From Warburgia ugandensis (lineage: Eukaryota > Streptophyta > Magnoliopsida > Canellales > Canellaceae), in the NCBI GenBank assembly GCA_035236585.1, contig CP141136.1, forward strand, positions 50,981,136 to 51,045,135: a stretch of 64,000 nt of DNA, written 5' to 3'. Of the stretch, positions 46,813 through 60,029 are shown piece after piece. Numbering within the stretch: position 1 is the stretch's first letter; each line of letters opens with the position of its first letter. The translations under genes and the position numbers were made by a program. The notes under the pieces were generated by a model. The model was not told the origin of the DNA, ran no database searches, and worked only from the letters and a program-made list of their open reading frames with translations.

Positions 46813-47136
46813 CCTACTTTTCCCCTCCTCTCCGATCATGTTTTCCTGGCTACTTTGGGCTAGGATTCCAGCAAAAAATCGAAAAACCCTCCTTTAGTTT
46901 TCCCTATAAATTCTAGCAACAGCCAGGCCTTTCCATCCACCCATCCATTCCCTTCTCTTCTCTTCCCCATTTTTCCTACTTTTCCCCTCCTCTCCGATCA
47001 TGTTTTCCTGGCTACTTTGGGCTAGGATTCCAGCAAAAAATCGAAAAACCCTCCTTTAGTTTTCCCTATAAATTCTAGCAACAGCCAGGCCTTTCCTTCC
47101 ATCCGTCCATTCCCTTCTCTTCTCTTCCCCATTTTT
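46813..47136 (+). repeat. 162-bp tandem duplication in F2 5' LTR
   Basis: Units 46813-46974 and 46975-47136 are almost identical, both starting CCTACTTTTCCCCTCC and containing CTACTTTGGGCTAGG and TTCTAGCAACAGCCAGG. The 3' LTR has a single unit (53772-53935). It starts right after the TATA box, so it duplicates the presumed start region. It must have arisen after, or not been copied in, the last round of transposition. Confidence 0.93.
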
Positions 47137-48266
47137 CCCCCTAGAATCACCGAAAAACGGGTCTTCCCCCCTCCTCGTGTTTTTCGGTGACTTGGGATGC
47201 AAGCAGAGGAAAAGGGAGCAGCACCACCAAAAGGAGGGCATTTTTGGCTACCTAGGTAAGCTCCATCTCCCTCTCTGTCTCCTCTTCATCGTTCCCCCAG
47301 AATCTGGCTTCATTTGGCATTTCCCGGCCGAAGAATCAGTCGGGGAAGAGAGGTTTGTTCCAAAACCCTCACCCGATTGTCCTAGGGGTGTGGTGCATCA
47401 CGCATGACTGGGGCATGGTCCCTGGTGCAGCCTTTGGGAGGGCGCAATGTGGGTGCATGGGTCCTGGTTTGACCCAGGGGCGCGAGTGCTCCGGAGTCAT
47501 GACACGCACGCACCTGCGCAGCAGACACGTTCGTGCTACACCATCCAGGACATGCATCGCTCGGGTGTGGGTACATGTGCGAACTTGGTCCTAGTTCGGC
47601 TGGGACAAGCACGAGTCATGGTTCCCAGGATGCATGGGCCCTACGCGTAGACGAATCTGGTTTGTCCATGACTTTGGGGCACTAAAAATACAATTACAGG
47701 GACTGTAGGACTCCGATTGACGATCCGAAAGAACCGTTGCATCCGTATTGATGGCATAAACCTAATGAGACTACAAAAGTTAGGATTAGAGAAATATTTA
47801 GTATGACTTTGGCCTAAACACTATAAAGATCGCATAGATCTACAAGATCAAAGATTATCGAACTTCATAGATTAATTTGTTGAGACTATTAGGAGACCAA
47901 TGTGCCTAGATCCAGTCTCAGTTACACACATCTTGAACTTATAGATTTGACTGTCCAAATTAAGTGTAGACCTATTCTAGGCATCAGGACAGGCGACCTA
48001 GGAGATCTGACCTTTTAAATACACAATCTTGATGACATGCAAGAGATTAAAGGCAATTTAATCATTAGATGATAGTACTATACATAAGGTCCAGCGTAGA
48101 GATGTACTAAGCAATGACCTAAGAAGGACAGATCTAGCCATTAAGCTATAATTCTAATTAGTGGATAGAAAATGATATTGGGATCCTTGTTATTCATGAA
48201 TGTCCAAGGTTTCATTAAGATGGGTCAGGGTCGAGTAATGAAGAATGCGATACATGAGACATCGAG

Positions 48267-49408
48267 GTACGTAGTCTAATACTACTAAGTTTTTAAATGC
48301 ATCTTAAACTCCAACTTGCCTCTAGTACGATTTTTAGCATGCTTTTGAGATATGATGTTCTTATACAAGTATGCAGATTGTCTTCATGATTTATGTCCTT
48401 GAAACACTTGACTCAATCACCCTATGCTTTTTGAGATGTGATGTTCTTACACAAGCATGCGGAACTATCTTTGTGAATTATGGCTTTAAATGCAATACCA
48501 GCATGAACTGATTTTATGCATTGCTCGCATGGTTTGCAAATCAATGCATAAATTGCATGATTTTGATGATTGAGATTTGCATTTATTTATACATATTCTT
48601 TTTGGGCTATTGAGCCTAGTGAGCACTATATTGAGAGGTTGTGATGTATGGGGTTGGCCTCTTGGCCTCTACCACCAAAAGTGTGGATGGTATCGCCACC
48701 AAAAATGGCATTGTCCCTTCCCTAACTGTTGTGGTAAACAGGGACGACCATTGGAGGTGTTCACGGCACCCTTACGGGGACATATCCATAGTAACCGTGG
48801 AGGCTATGGTGGTCAGATCTCTAGATACCAGAGACACACGATATAGAGGTGTTCTGGTCGTGAGCATAGTTGGGCCTATGATTTCGGTTGTATTGATATG
48901 CATATAGCATTCAGATGGTCGTATACAAGTACTCGTGACCAATCGGTTTGATATGTTTACTGACCCATCCACTTGAATTCCAAGTGGGTAGATCATCGAA
49001 TGAGGTAGCCTGCGGTGGGAACAAAACCAAAGGACCATGTGCCTGATAGTTATAGTGATGCCACCATCCGCTTTTAATGATGACTATTTTAAGAGTTTCA
49101 TTATTATTATATCTAACTCGTGGATTTGATATCTTGCTGAAATCTTATTATTTGGATCTATTAATTTCTATTATATAATTTTAGTCATATTTAGAAGACT
49201 GGATTTGCGTACAGATTTCCTAGTGGAATTGCATCATTGAGCTTACATTTTATGCACAAATATGCATGTTTACATAAAAAGAAATCACTGATAGTTTGCA
49301 TAAATAGCTCCTTGAATTATGCATGTTGCCTGTCGTGTTTTCAAAATAGTAGTATTAGATCACCTACTGAGTATGTGTAATACTCACTCAAATACATTAT
49401 TTTTATAG
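48267..49408 (+). other. Putative leader intron in F2 5' LTR
   Basis: Donor CGAG|GTACGTAGTCTAATA at 48263, branch-like AATACTCACTC at about 49379, T-rich tract and acceptor TTTTTATAG ending at 49408. Length 1142. Confidence 0.35.
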
Positions 49409-49782
49409 ATTTAGTCCAAGAAGGATTAGAAGAAACTCTAGGACATGTTAGTGTCATGATCAAGTAAGTAAAGAAGAGACAAGTATGAATGTAAGTAAAC
49501 TCTCTACCTCTTTGGGCATGAATCTATACTTACTACAGTTGGGGTGTGAGATGTGACTGGATAAACCTGGGGAGACATTCATGATTACAGTAATTTTTAA
49601 AACTAAATTGTTTGTTGTGAAAGCAAATGACACTCAGGGTTTTCAAAATGAGTTTAAAACAAAAGATTTTTTTTGCTGCATTGCATTGTTTTTCTAAAAA
49701 TGTTTTCAAATAGGGATGCATCCTGCCTTAGGAATTAGATATTGCATTTAAAAAATGCATGGGAAAACCCGGGTCGTCTCAG

Positions 49783-49795
49783 TTGGTATCAAAGT
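49783..49795 (+). promoter_or_regulatory. Primer-binding site of F2 element
   Basis: TTGGTATCAAAGT, two bases after the LTR end. It corresponds to the TGGTATCAGAGC site complementary to the 3' end of initiator tRNA-Met, used by many plant gypsy and copia elements, with one change. Confidence 0.8.
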
Positions 49796-50616
49796 TCAGT
49801 TTTATCCTTTCACAGCTAGTCCAGCATGTCCAAGGACATAGACAACCAGGATAATTAAGAAGAAGTGGTCTAAATAGAAGTAGTAGAGATGACTAGCGTG
49901 ATAGATGATATTAATTCACAAAGCATTTCAGCATAAATAAATAGGTGAAAAAGGAGATGGATCTAGTAAATACTTAAGTATTGGATGGCTTAAATCCTAT
50001 CAAAACCATAGGAAATAAGGATTGTTGTGCAGTGGTGCAAACATGGAAACTTATATATGAAATCAAATTGTGATGAGAATGATGAATGAAGATATTAGTG
50101 AACTTATTGGTAAATAACTCTGACCTGTAATAGATCAATCAAAGGTGAAAAAAAATCTAAGAACCTAGATGGCTATCTTACTATCATAAAGAATATCATA
50201 ATATGAGTACATTATCAAAAGGGATACAACATGAGTATGATAGGGGAGGTAAAAGACGGAATTTGAGAAGAGTGACAAAGAATTTGAGCATAATAGAGTC
50301 ATTAGAAGATTTTGATGATAATCTAATAGGGATGATAGATCTATGATAATAGATTGATCATGACATGAACCTATGAGAGACATAATGCAAGGACAAAGCA
50401 TCAAGGTAATTATTGAGACACTGCATGGATTTATTAAGAGTATAGACTAATCAAGGATTTCAATGATATTAGTATGTTTAGCATTTCTTAGAAGCATTTA
50501 GTTTATCATATCTGTTAAGTAAAGGAGTAGATGTAGTATTGATTATATGCAACAAAGCAAATGGAAATATTGATCTAAGGGGATAAAAGGAGGATTTTGA
50601 CTAAATAAGAAGAAAA

Positions 50617-50635
50617 GAGAGAGAGAGAGAGAGAG
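50617..50635. repeat. GA dinucleotide microsatellite
   Basis: About nine GA units. Confidence 0.9.
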
Positions 50636-51028
50636 TTAGAGATGCAACTATAAGCATTTGGTGAATACTGAATATTCAAAAGAAGAAGGTCATGACTTTC
50701 TTGAGGATAGAGTAGATACATACAGATCTTTCACCTTGAGTAATATGGGTACATTGGAAGATAAACCAATCAAATTTGAAGGAATAATAATAATTGAGTT
50801 AGTAATTTTATTTTGAAAGAATATAATCGAGGTAAAGCAGATGGAATTTAAGACTTTGAGTAGAGTATCAAATTTAAGGACATTATGCTGGCAAGAAATT
50901 TCCAAAGAAGAATGGTGATCAACTAGAAATTAAATTCTACAAGTGGTTTGATGTCTATATCAATTGTTGCAATTAGAATCTTATTGGATTCATTAGCTTA
51001 TGAGAAACACCAATGGAAGTAGTCCAGA

Positions 51029-51029
51029 A

Positions 51030-51068
<39 letters not shown>

Positions 51069-51069
51069 T
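51029..51069. repeat. AAT trinucleotide microsatellite
   Basis: About 13 AAT units, unrelated in context to the one at 8448. Confidence 0.95.
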
Positions 51070-53315
51070 TGACAATATCCTACCTTGCCACTATATGATT
51101 AAATAAAGTTATACTAAGAAAGGAAACAAGCCAGGACAGCGACTTGTCCATTTGTTTTTTAGCAACTATGGTATCATTAAGGATCAATAAGATGTCTTAG
51201 AGAAAGCTTGGAAGAGCAAGTATCTTAAAGCCATTATTAAGTCATTACCTTTGGCATATTGTTGACTAAATAAAAGTGTCTCACCCTTTTTAATCAAATA
51301 TGTTAGTATCTATTAGACAGTAGTCTAAGTTATATACTCAGAGGAATCTTATAAGTATTTAGACATGAGTTTCCCTAAAAGAAGTTACTTGTTAGACTAA
51401 GTCATTTGAGGGTCTGAGGTCAGTTGATTAAGCTACGTCATGCAGGAGCTATGAGTATGATGAATACAATAGCAACTGAGACCAAAGAAAAAATAAGAAG
51501 CAATCGAAACCAATGCGAAAGGTTTTCCAAACCTTAATAGATACCATGACAAGGTGTAGAGGTCACTTTTGGGTTTGAAGGATGCTGCTGACTTGGATTG
51601 AAAAGAAAGGCAGATAAGCACCAATTGCTTTAGAGACCTTTGAGCTTATAATCTATATATCTGGAAAGAGATCAATAGGTAATCAAATAAATTCTCCTTC
51701 TATGTCTAAGAAAATGTTCCATGCTTACCTGAGTGTTTTTCAAACTTGTTGATTTAACAGCTTCAACACAACTTGATATAATAGCTATTGAATGAGAATT
51801 ATTGTTATAAGTTAAGTATGAGGAGGCACTTGAAAGAAAAAATTTGAGGAATTGACAGAATCATTACTTATGATGAATGGTTGACGATAAAGCCTTGATA
51901 AAAGATTGCACAATATATTGATATAGGAAATGGAAGGAGAAAAGTTGAGTTAGCCAACACATTATAGAGTAATATCTGATGTTAAATTGCCTTTAAACAA
52001 AAAGTTAGTTGTGATGTGCATATACTAAGTATGAAAAATCAATTGAAGGAATTTCCTAAGGACTAACTTTACTAGATCGAGTATAGAACTTTTGGTCTAA
52101 AAGGTTACAAAGAAGATCATTAAGCAAGGAAAGGACAAAGAGGATAATGACAAAGGATTCAATCATGACCTAGTAAGGGTACTCTATTAAGGATAAGAGA
52201 CTTTTGACATGAATTGTTAGAAATCCGAATGAAAATTTTATGTGAATGGTGAGATAAGCCTTCGAACAAGAACATGTGATCTATGATGATGAATCAACCA
52301 TTAACATTTGACATGATTTTGAACAAATTCTTCCAGTAGAAAAGCAGTTCATGGATTCAACATCTATGCAATAGGATATACAATTTAGAAATTCTAATTG
52401 CAGTATGTGATAGTGTCACTGATGGAAGACGCTGCTTGAATTGTTTCATAATGGTATTTCAAATATAACATTGTTTGAGGACCCAAGTTACCAATGAAAA
52501 GCGACAGACCATTGGAATACGAAGTTAGTAAAGGGTTTGGCTTTTATCATTGACATAATTAGACCAGACATGATACTATATCAGCTATTGAAGTATCTTG
52601 GTGGAAACATGAAGCAAAGAAAATAAGAAGCAAAGTTAGACATAACAAAAAGAATGACACTTTTTGGGACTCTGACTAATAACATATAGCCAATCTTTAG
52701 AAGGAGACGTTGATGATGAATAGATCACTAAATGGAAGACAAGAGGAAAAAACAAGACTATCCCATGCTATTCAAAATGGAATATGAGAAATAAGATGAT
52801 ATGATCTCAAAGAAGTATGGAGTAATTTATACATGAGTAGGGAGTATGGTCATCTAAGGAAACGATCCTATATATGATTAGAGGAGTATGAGCACCTAAG
52901 GATTCGTAGCCATACGAACTACAGCTATAAACCAATATTATTAAACTAGCAAGTATGGGACTATGTATCAGAGTACGCAGCGAAAGCGGCCCTTATATAC
53001 TTAAAGTAAACAAATAAGATATATTGATGTCTTATATGTAAGGCCTTGTAGAAGGAATTATAAAAATGATAAATTGAGAATGTGCCTAGGATGGGTTGCA
53101 AGATAATATGAACAGAATTTTAAGGACCATATTACTCTAATTATAAACCCAATTGGAGTATTGGATGACGGAATAATGGATTAGTAGACAAAAGAAGTAT
53201 GGGAATGAAGCAAAGGAATTTTCTTAGTTTGAGGGAGTCCAAGGGAAGAATATGTCCATCAAGAAGGCAGCTGACTTGAAGGCAATAATTTGTGGAATTT
53301 TGAGGATGAAATTCT

Positions 53316-53331
53316 TTGAAGGGGGTAATGA
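53316..53331 (+). promoter_or_regulatory. Polypurine tract of F2 element
   Basis: TTTGAAGGGGGTAATG-type tract directly before the 3' LTR start at 53332. This is the expected primer for plus-strand DNA synthesis. Confidence 0.65.
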
Positions 53332-56300
53332 TGTAATGACTTAAAATTTTCAACATTATTATATCACTTTTACAATCATGATGTTTGGTTTGTTTATTTT
53401 GTAAATTAATATATGCTTAAATCACCTTAATAGGTGGTTAGACGTTTTATTTTAATTAAAATATGAAACAAAGGAATTTGTAAGAAAAGCACTGTCATTA
53501 GATTCTACACTCAAAATGGAATCCAATGCCTCAAAGAACACTAAAAATGGAGCTCATATGACAAAGTTATGGATGTTTAAAGATTAAGGGCAGTTTTATA
53601 ATTTAAACTTAAAAAATGAAAAAGACTTGAAAATGCAGGGGGTCATTTTGATAATGATGCCCCCCTGCGTCGTCTTCCTTGTGTCATTTTTCTAAAGCAG
53701 GTGGTGCACAGCACCGCCATGCCTGTATGGAGCCGCAAGGAATGGTGGCACCACTTCTATAGGCTATAAAGCTCGCTTTTCCCCTCCTCTCCGATCATGT
53801 TTTCTCGGCTACTTTGAGCTAAGGTTTTGGCAAAAAATTGGAAAACCCTCCTTCAGTTTTTCCTGTAAATTCTAGCAACAACCAGGCCTTTCCTTCGAGT
53901 CGGCCATTCCCTTCTCTTCTCTTCCCCATTTTTCCCCCTGGAATCACCAAAAAATGTGTCTTTCCCCCCTCGTGTTTTTTGGCGACCTGGGATGCAAGCA
54001 GAGGAAAAGGGAGCTACACCACTGAAAAGAGGCATCTCCGGCTACCCAGGTAAGCCCCATGTCCTTCTCTATCTCCCCTTTGTCATTCCCCTATAATCAG
54101 GCTAGATTTGGCATTTCTTGGCTGGAGAATTAGTTGGGGAAGACGGGTTTGTTCCAGAATCCTCACCTGACTGTCCCAAGGGCATGGTGCGTGATGCGTG
54201 CCCGGGGCACAGTCCCTGGTGTGGCCTTTAGGCATGTGCGATGTGGGGGCACGGGTCCTAGTTTGACCAGGGCGCACAAGTGCCCAGGAGCCATGACACG
54301 CACGCACCTGCACCACAGACACGTCTGCCCTACGCCATCTAGGACGTGCACCGCTCGGGCGTGCGCACATGTGCGAATGTGGTCTTAGTTCTGCCGGGAC
54401 ATGCACAGGTCTTGGGAACCATGATGAGCGGGCCCTACGCGTAGACAAATCTGGTTCGTCTGTGACTTTGGAACACTAAAAATGCAATTACAGGGGCTGT
54501 AGGACTCCGATTGACAATCCAAAAGAACTGTTGCATCTGTATTGACAATGTAGACCTAATGAGACTATAAAAGTTAGGATTAGAAGACTATTTAGTATGA
54601 CTATAGCCTAAACACTCTAGAGATTGCATAGATCTATAAGATCAAAGATGATCAAACTTCATAGATTAATTTGTTAAGTCTATTAGGTGACTAATGTGCC
54701 TAGATCTAGTTTAAGTTACACACATCTTGACCTTATAGATCTGACTATCCAAATTAAGTACAGACTTATTCTAGGCATCAGGATAGATGACCTAGGAGAT
54801 CTGACCATTCAAATACACGGTCTTGATGACATGGAAGAGATTAAAGGCAATCTAATCATTAGATGATAGTACTATACATAAGATCTAGCCTGGAGACGTA
54901 CTAGGCAATGACCTAAAAAGGGCAGATTTGGCCATTAAGCTATAATTCTAATTAGTGGATAGAAATTGATATTGGGATCCTTGTTATTCATGAATATCTA
55001 GGGTTTCACCAAGATGGGTCATGGTCGAGTAATGAAGAACATGATACATGAGACATCGAGGTAGGTAGTCTGATACTACTAAGTTTTTAAATGCATCTTA
55101 AACTCCGACTTGCCTCTAGTACCATTTTTAGCATGCTTTTGAGATATGATGTTCTTATACAAGTATGCAGATTGTCTTCATGATTTATGTCGTTGAAACA
55201 CTTAACTCAATCACCCTATTTAGTATGCTTTTTGAGATGTGATGTTCTTACACGAGCATGCGGAACTATCTTTGTGAATTATGGCTTTAAATGCAATACC
55301 AGCATGAACTGATTTTATGCATTGCTCTCATGGTTTGCAAAAGAATGCATAAATTGCATGATTTTGATGATTGAGATTAGGATTTATCTATACATATGAT
55401 TTTTGGGCTATTGAGCCTAGTGGGCACTATGCTAGGAGATTATGATGTATGGGATTGGCCTGCCAGCCACTACAACCAAAAGGGGGGGATGGTATCGATG
55501 CCAAAAATGACATTGTCCATTCCCTAACTACTATGGTAAACAGGGACAACCACTGGAGGTGTTCACGATACCTTTTCAAAGACATATCTATAATCGGTGT
55601 GGAGGCTATGGTGGACAGATCTCTAGATACAGGAGACACAAGATTCAGAGGAGGTCTGGTCATGAGCATAGTTGGCCCTATGATTTAGGTTGTATTGATA
55701 TGCATATAGCATTGAGGGGGTCGTATACGAGTACTGGTGACTAGTCTGTTTGATACGTTTACCTACCCATCGACTTGAGTTCCAAGTGGGTAGATCGCCA
55801 AATGAGGCAGCCTGCAGTGGGAACAAAACTGAAGGACCACGTGCATGATAGTTATAGTGATGCCAGCATCTACTCTTAATGATGACTATTTTAAGAGTTT
55901 CATGATTATTATATCTAACTCGTGGATTTGATATCTTGCTGAAATCTTATTATTTGGATCTATTGATTTCTATTATATAATTTTAGTCATATATAGAAGA
56001 CTAGATTTGTGTACAGATTTCCTAGTGGAATTGCATCAATGAGCTTACGTTTTATGCACAAATATGCATGTTTACACAAAAAGGAATTACTAATAGTTTG
56101 CATAAACAGCTCTTTGAATTATGCATGTTGCCTGCCGTGTTTTCAAAATAGTAGTATCAAATTACTTACAGAGTATGAGTAATACTCACTCAAATATATT
56201 ATTTTTATAGATTTAGTCCAAAAGGATTAGAAGAAACTCTAGGACATGTTAGTGTCACATTCAAGTAAAGAAGAGACAAGTATGAATGTAAGTAAACTCT

Positions 56301-56578
56301 CTACCTCTTTGGGCATGAACCTGTACTTACTATAGTTGGGGTGTGAGATGTGACTGGATAAACCTGGGGAGACATTCATGATTATAGTAATTTTTAAAAC
56401 TACTTTGTTTGTTGTGAAAGCAAATGACACTCGGGGTTTTTTAAATGAGTTTAAAACAAAAGATTTTTTTCGCTCCATTGCATTGATTTTCTAAAAATGT
56501 TTTCAAATATGGATGCATCCCACCTTAGGAATTAGATATTGCACTTAAAAAATGCATAAGAAAACCTGGGTTGTCTCA
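53332..56578 (+). repeat. F2 3' LTR
   Basis: TGTAATGACTT to GGTTGTCTCA. Colinear with the 5' LTR apart from its single promoter-downstream unit and many substitutions (roughly one in ten by eye), which marks an old insertion. TATA box 53764-53771, donor-like CCAG|GTAAGC at 54047-54055, conserved U5 block 55404-55684. Confidence 0.9.
55061..56210 (+). other. Putative leader intron in F2 3' LTR
   Basis: Donor CGAG|GTAGGTAGTCTGATA, branch-like AATACTCACTC at about 56180, acceptor ATTTTTATAG ending at 56210. Length 1150, within 8 bases of the 5' LTR copy. Confidence 0.35.
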
Positions 56579-58150
56579 CCCTAGGAGGCAACCCAGATGG
56601 TTTTGAAATCTTAAGCTTTTATATCTTCCCATTTCATATAGATTCCTATGTTTTCAAACATTGGGGACAATGTTTCATTTAGGTTGGAGGGTGTAGCTGC
56701 ACATAAAGATTTTGGCTTTACTTATGTTTTTGTAAAAAAAAAAAAAAACATTTTTTTTAAGTAGAGTTCTCCTACTGTGATGAGAACTGGATGTTCAAAA
56801 CATAGTAACTGTAACATTTTCCCCTTAATGGAAGTGTTTATGGCTAGTTTTACATATTATTCTTGTGGTGAAGAATTTTAAGAAAGTTAATTCTCAAAAA
56901 AGTTAATAAAGAGTTTTGACTTATAGACCTTGAGAAAAATTAGTGGAGACCAATAACCTAGTGAGTTTTAGAGACTATCATCCTTGAGAGAGTTGAAAGT
57001 AATTCCACATTTTGTTTTAGCTTACACAATTTAATGTGATACTATTATCTTTGTTTTGGATAACTATCAAGGACAAATGTGAGTAACAACTTTCTTTCTA
57101 AAAATTTATTGAATTTGATAGGCTTTAGGAAACCTAAAGAATGTTATTGGCCATCTTTTTTCAACCTAGAGGCATAAAACTTACCCAATATAGTATACCA
57201 CTAGTTAGCCCTTTGAGCCTATTATTAAGCTTTTTCTTTCTTAACCCTATTTTCCATAACCTAGAAAAACCAAGAAAGAAATGGACATCTGTTGCCCATT
57301 TTCAAAAGAGTAGAGTTAGTAGAAATGTTCATAATGGGACAAAAAGTTAAAGGAGTGAAAAACACCAAAAGTCTTTCTTTCAAAGAAGTCAAAAGAAATA
57401 AGAAATACATAAAAATAAGAGAAAATTTGAAACACAAGAATACAAAGGAAATTCACTTCAGTATAGTCAAGGATCAAATTTTCAATAATAAAAAAAGAAG
57501 ACCTCTACTTCTTTTTTGAACTTGTCCCAACTTATGTTTCATCCTATTTAAAGACTTGTGAATCTTAGGTAGACTATAGCCTTAAAGGGCATTAAGGTAA
57601 CCTACTCCTGCTACTCTTAGTAATAGCATCCACTCTTAAGGATCACTTTCCTTTGTCTCATCAGCACAAAAACTCATGTGAACCATTAGTCTTATTAGAT
57701 ATAGTCACATAATGAGAGAAATATGTTTAACTCCTTATCTGAGAGCTTCAGTTTCTATGAGTATACATATAAAGGATTAGAGGTATAAATAAAAGTCATG
57801 ACTTAGGTGGCTGTACACACATAAGCACCCATCAAAATAACTAGAATAAAATGTCTTTAGTATGTGTATAATTTTTAAATTATAAGTCCTCTTCATTAAG
57901 TTGTGAAGGACTAGTAGAATGTTAATGAATGGTGATTCTTGGTGATAAAATAGGGTACTCAACCTTAGAAAATTTTGTAGGTATATTCACTACAAACCCT
58001 CACAAGGCCTAACTCATCTATTAGGGGTAACCTAGGGGTTAAAAGGCTTGTTGTATATGCTAAATGCAATTCTGAGTACCTATGGAAGTAGCACTGTGCT
58101 AGTTTTATCAAATGACTTTTTGTATATTTTTCTTGGGACTTGAAAAATGC
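56579..58150 (+). other. Element C 3' untranslated region
   Basis: Contains the 'ggggacaatgtttcatttaggttgg' motif at about 56665. Thereafter it is colinear, inverted, with element B at 14250-15250. No gene; open frames at 57141-57519 are AT-rich chance frames. Confidence 0.65.
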
Positions 58151-58163
58151 TAGTTGGGGGTTG
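58151..58163 (+). promoter_or_regulatory. Polypurine-like tract of element C
   Basis: TAGTTGGGGGTTG immediately before the 3' LTR start TGGTAAGTGCC at 58164. Confidence 0.5.
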
Positions 58164-60029
58164 TGGTAAGTGCCTAATTTTGTATAAAAACTACCCAATC
58201 AGTCACGTATGTGTTATAACTTATAGGGGTGAATTAGGATTTTTAATCAAAATTCATAAAGCATGTATTTTTTTACCTAATTATTAAAATATATGATATT
58301 TTGTAGGTTCAAAAGCTAATTTGAGGTAACTATGTGGTTAATCATATTTTTCTAGGTTTTAATTAGATATTTTAAACTTTTATAGGATGCGAGATGGTGA
58401 TCTGATGGCTGAGATCAATTGGGATGAAATTAGAAGATCAAGATCAAAAGATTGTGTCCAAGCTTAAAAGACATCAATACAACATGTGAGCAAGGTTAAG
58501 ATCAAGCAATGGAAGCAATTAAAGGTGCCAAAGATGGCCAAAGTGAACCCATGCATAAGCCGTGCAAAGTCCACCACCTTTGCATGGGTTTCACTTAACC
58601 ACTTAACCATAATCAAGCCATGAAGAAGCAAAGATAGGAGAGCTATCTAAGCCAGCCATGAAGCCAAGCCAAAAACGCCCCTAAGGTTAAACATCAAGGC
58701 CACATGAGCTAAGCTAAATGGAATGCCATAATTAGCAAAGATTTTGAAGAATTATCCTTGGGATTTGTGGGGATATTTTGAAGAGAATTAAGAAAAAATT
58801 CATTAGAATAAAGTGGCATGTGGACCAATAGGAAGAGACCCTTCTACTTTTCATTTTTTTCTCATTTTTTCCTCACTTTTCCCCTCAACCCTAAGATGCA
58901 CCATGATTTTCAATTTCCATTCAAGAGTCCTACCTTTCTAAGACTCATCCACCTTCCTAAACTCCCATTCAAACCACCCAACCAATCCCAAATTTTAGGA
59001 AATCACTTAGCAAGTTGAATTTCCCCATCTTACCTCACTTACCCCAATTTTCTTAGCTCTCTATTTCTTCCCATCTTCTTATCTCTTTCTTACCTCATCA
59101 GTATCTACCTACTTTGCATAATTGATGGGCTTCAAATATTTTTGAAGGGGAGAGATGCCTCCTCTTAAAATAATGATGTCTCACCACTTTAATGCATTCC
59201 AAAGGCTATTACCTTTCCCTCCTTTACAACCCTAGATACCCACCCATCCTAGCCATCCAATTTCCCTTGTTTTTATCCCCTCCATACATATATCTTAGGT
59301 TAGCCTAGAAAATATAAAAGAAAGTTATAAAAGAGCATAGAAAACCAAGGTTTGGGGATCACTCTTCAAGAAGAAAAAGATGCCTCCTCCACCTTGAAGA
59401 GGAAGTCTTTTTCCTTCACTTTTTTTTTTTTTCTTATTTTCAGTGAATTTTCTTTTACTTTGGGTGGATGTTCTTATTTCCTAAGGTAGGGACGCATTCC
59501 TTGAAGTGGCCGATGTCTCTCTCTTGCATTCGTCCTTTGATGCTTGCACGTTAAATCCTAGTTTGGCCATCATCATCCTTCTTTGTTGCTTGTTTGGTTT
59601 GTTTATGTTCCTTTTTACCTTGTTGAACTACCTTAGATCCTTGAGTATAAAGATCACTAATCTCTTGAATTGATAGCTAAGAGGTAGGGACCTTTCGATC
59701 AAGTTAGTCACTCCATGAAATTCTTACAATCCTTGCCTTACCTTTGCTCTTATTCTCTTATTCTCATATTCTCCTTATCTTTTTCTTTGTTTCCTTTCGA
59801 TTCACTTGATTTTTAGACTCGATTGGGATACATTGATGAAGAGTGAAGAATTTTGGTTGGTTGACTATTGATTTTTGTATGGTGTGCACACCCGTTGGAG
59901 GGTGTGCACCTCACTTGTAAATTTGTTTTCTTTGCTTCCTTTTGATTCACTTGATTTTTAGCCTAGATTGGGATACATTGATGAAGAGTGAAGAATTTTA
60001 GTTGGTTGACTATTGATTTTTGTATGGTG
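58164..60029 (+). repeat. Element C 3' LTR, interrupted
   Basis: Aligns with 28802-29780, 32283-32690 and 36004-36290 of the 5' LTR. It lacks the two solo LTRs present there and so shows the empty sites. It breaks at 60030 where the F5 element enters; the remaining ~0.75 kb of this LTR should lie beyond the window. Confidence 0.82.
59785..60029 (+). repeat. 146-bp partial tandem duplication in element C 3' LTR
   Basis: 59785-59885 is repeated at 59931-60029: TTTG(T/C)TTCCTTT, 'gattcacttgatttttag', 'gatacattgatgaagagtgaagaattt' and 'tatggtgtg'. The 5' LTR of C has a single copy (about 36150-36255). The second unit is cut by the F5 element. Confidence 0.85.

Larger units (their letters stand above)
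46370..49781 (+). repeat. F2 5' LTR
   Basis: TGTAATGACTC to GGGTCGTCTCA. Longer than its partner by 165 bases, nearly all explained by a 162-base tandem duplication at 46813-47136. It contains a TATA box (46805-46812), a donor-like CTAG|GTAAGC at 47252-47261, a GC-rich segment at 47390-47640 and the conserved U5 block at 48603-48880. Confidence 0.9.
49796..53315 (+). other. F2 internal region, noncoding or decayed
   Basis: 3.5 kb, purine-rich on the plus strand, with an AG run (50617-50635) and an AAT run (51029-51069). No recognisable gag, protease, RT or integrase motif despite reading all frames. The longest frame is about 80 codons, on the minus strand. The length and lack of coding resemble large non-autonomous LTR derivatives, but heavy decay of a chromovirus cannot be excluded. 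Confidence 0.55.
46370..56578 (+). mobile_element. F2 LTR retrotransposon, complete with both LTRs, no coding capacity
   Basis: LTRs 46370-49781 (3.41 kb) and 53332-56578 (3.25 kb) enclose only 3.55 kb. The flanks CATTA and CCCTA look like a decayed target-site duplication. A primer-binding site (TTGGTATCA) follows the left LTR and a polypurine tract precedes the right LTR. The phrase 'aattttgaggatgaaattctttgaagggggtaatg' before the right LTR is like the end of pol in plant chromoviruses. Internally no frame exceeds about 80 codons and I recognise no gag or pol. It is either a badly decayed chromovirus-like copy or a non-autonomous derivative. Confidence 0.85.
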
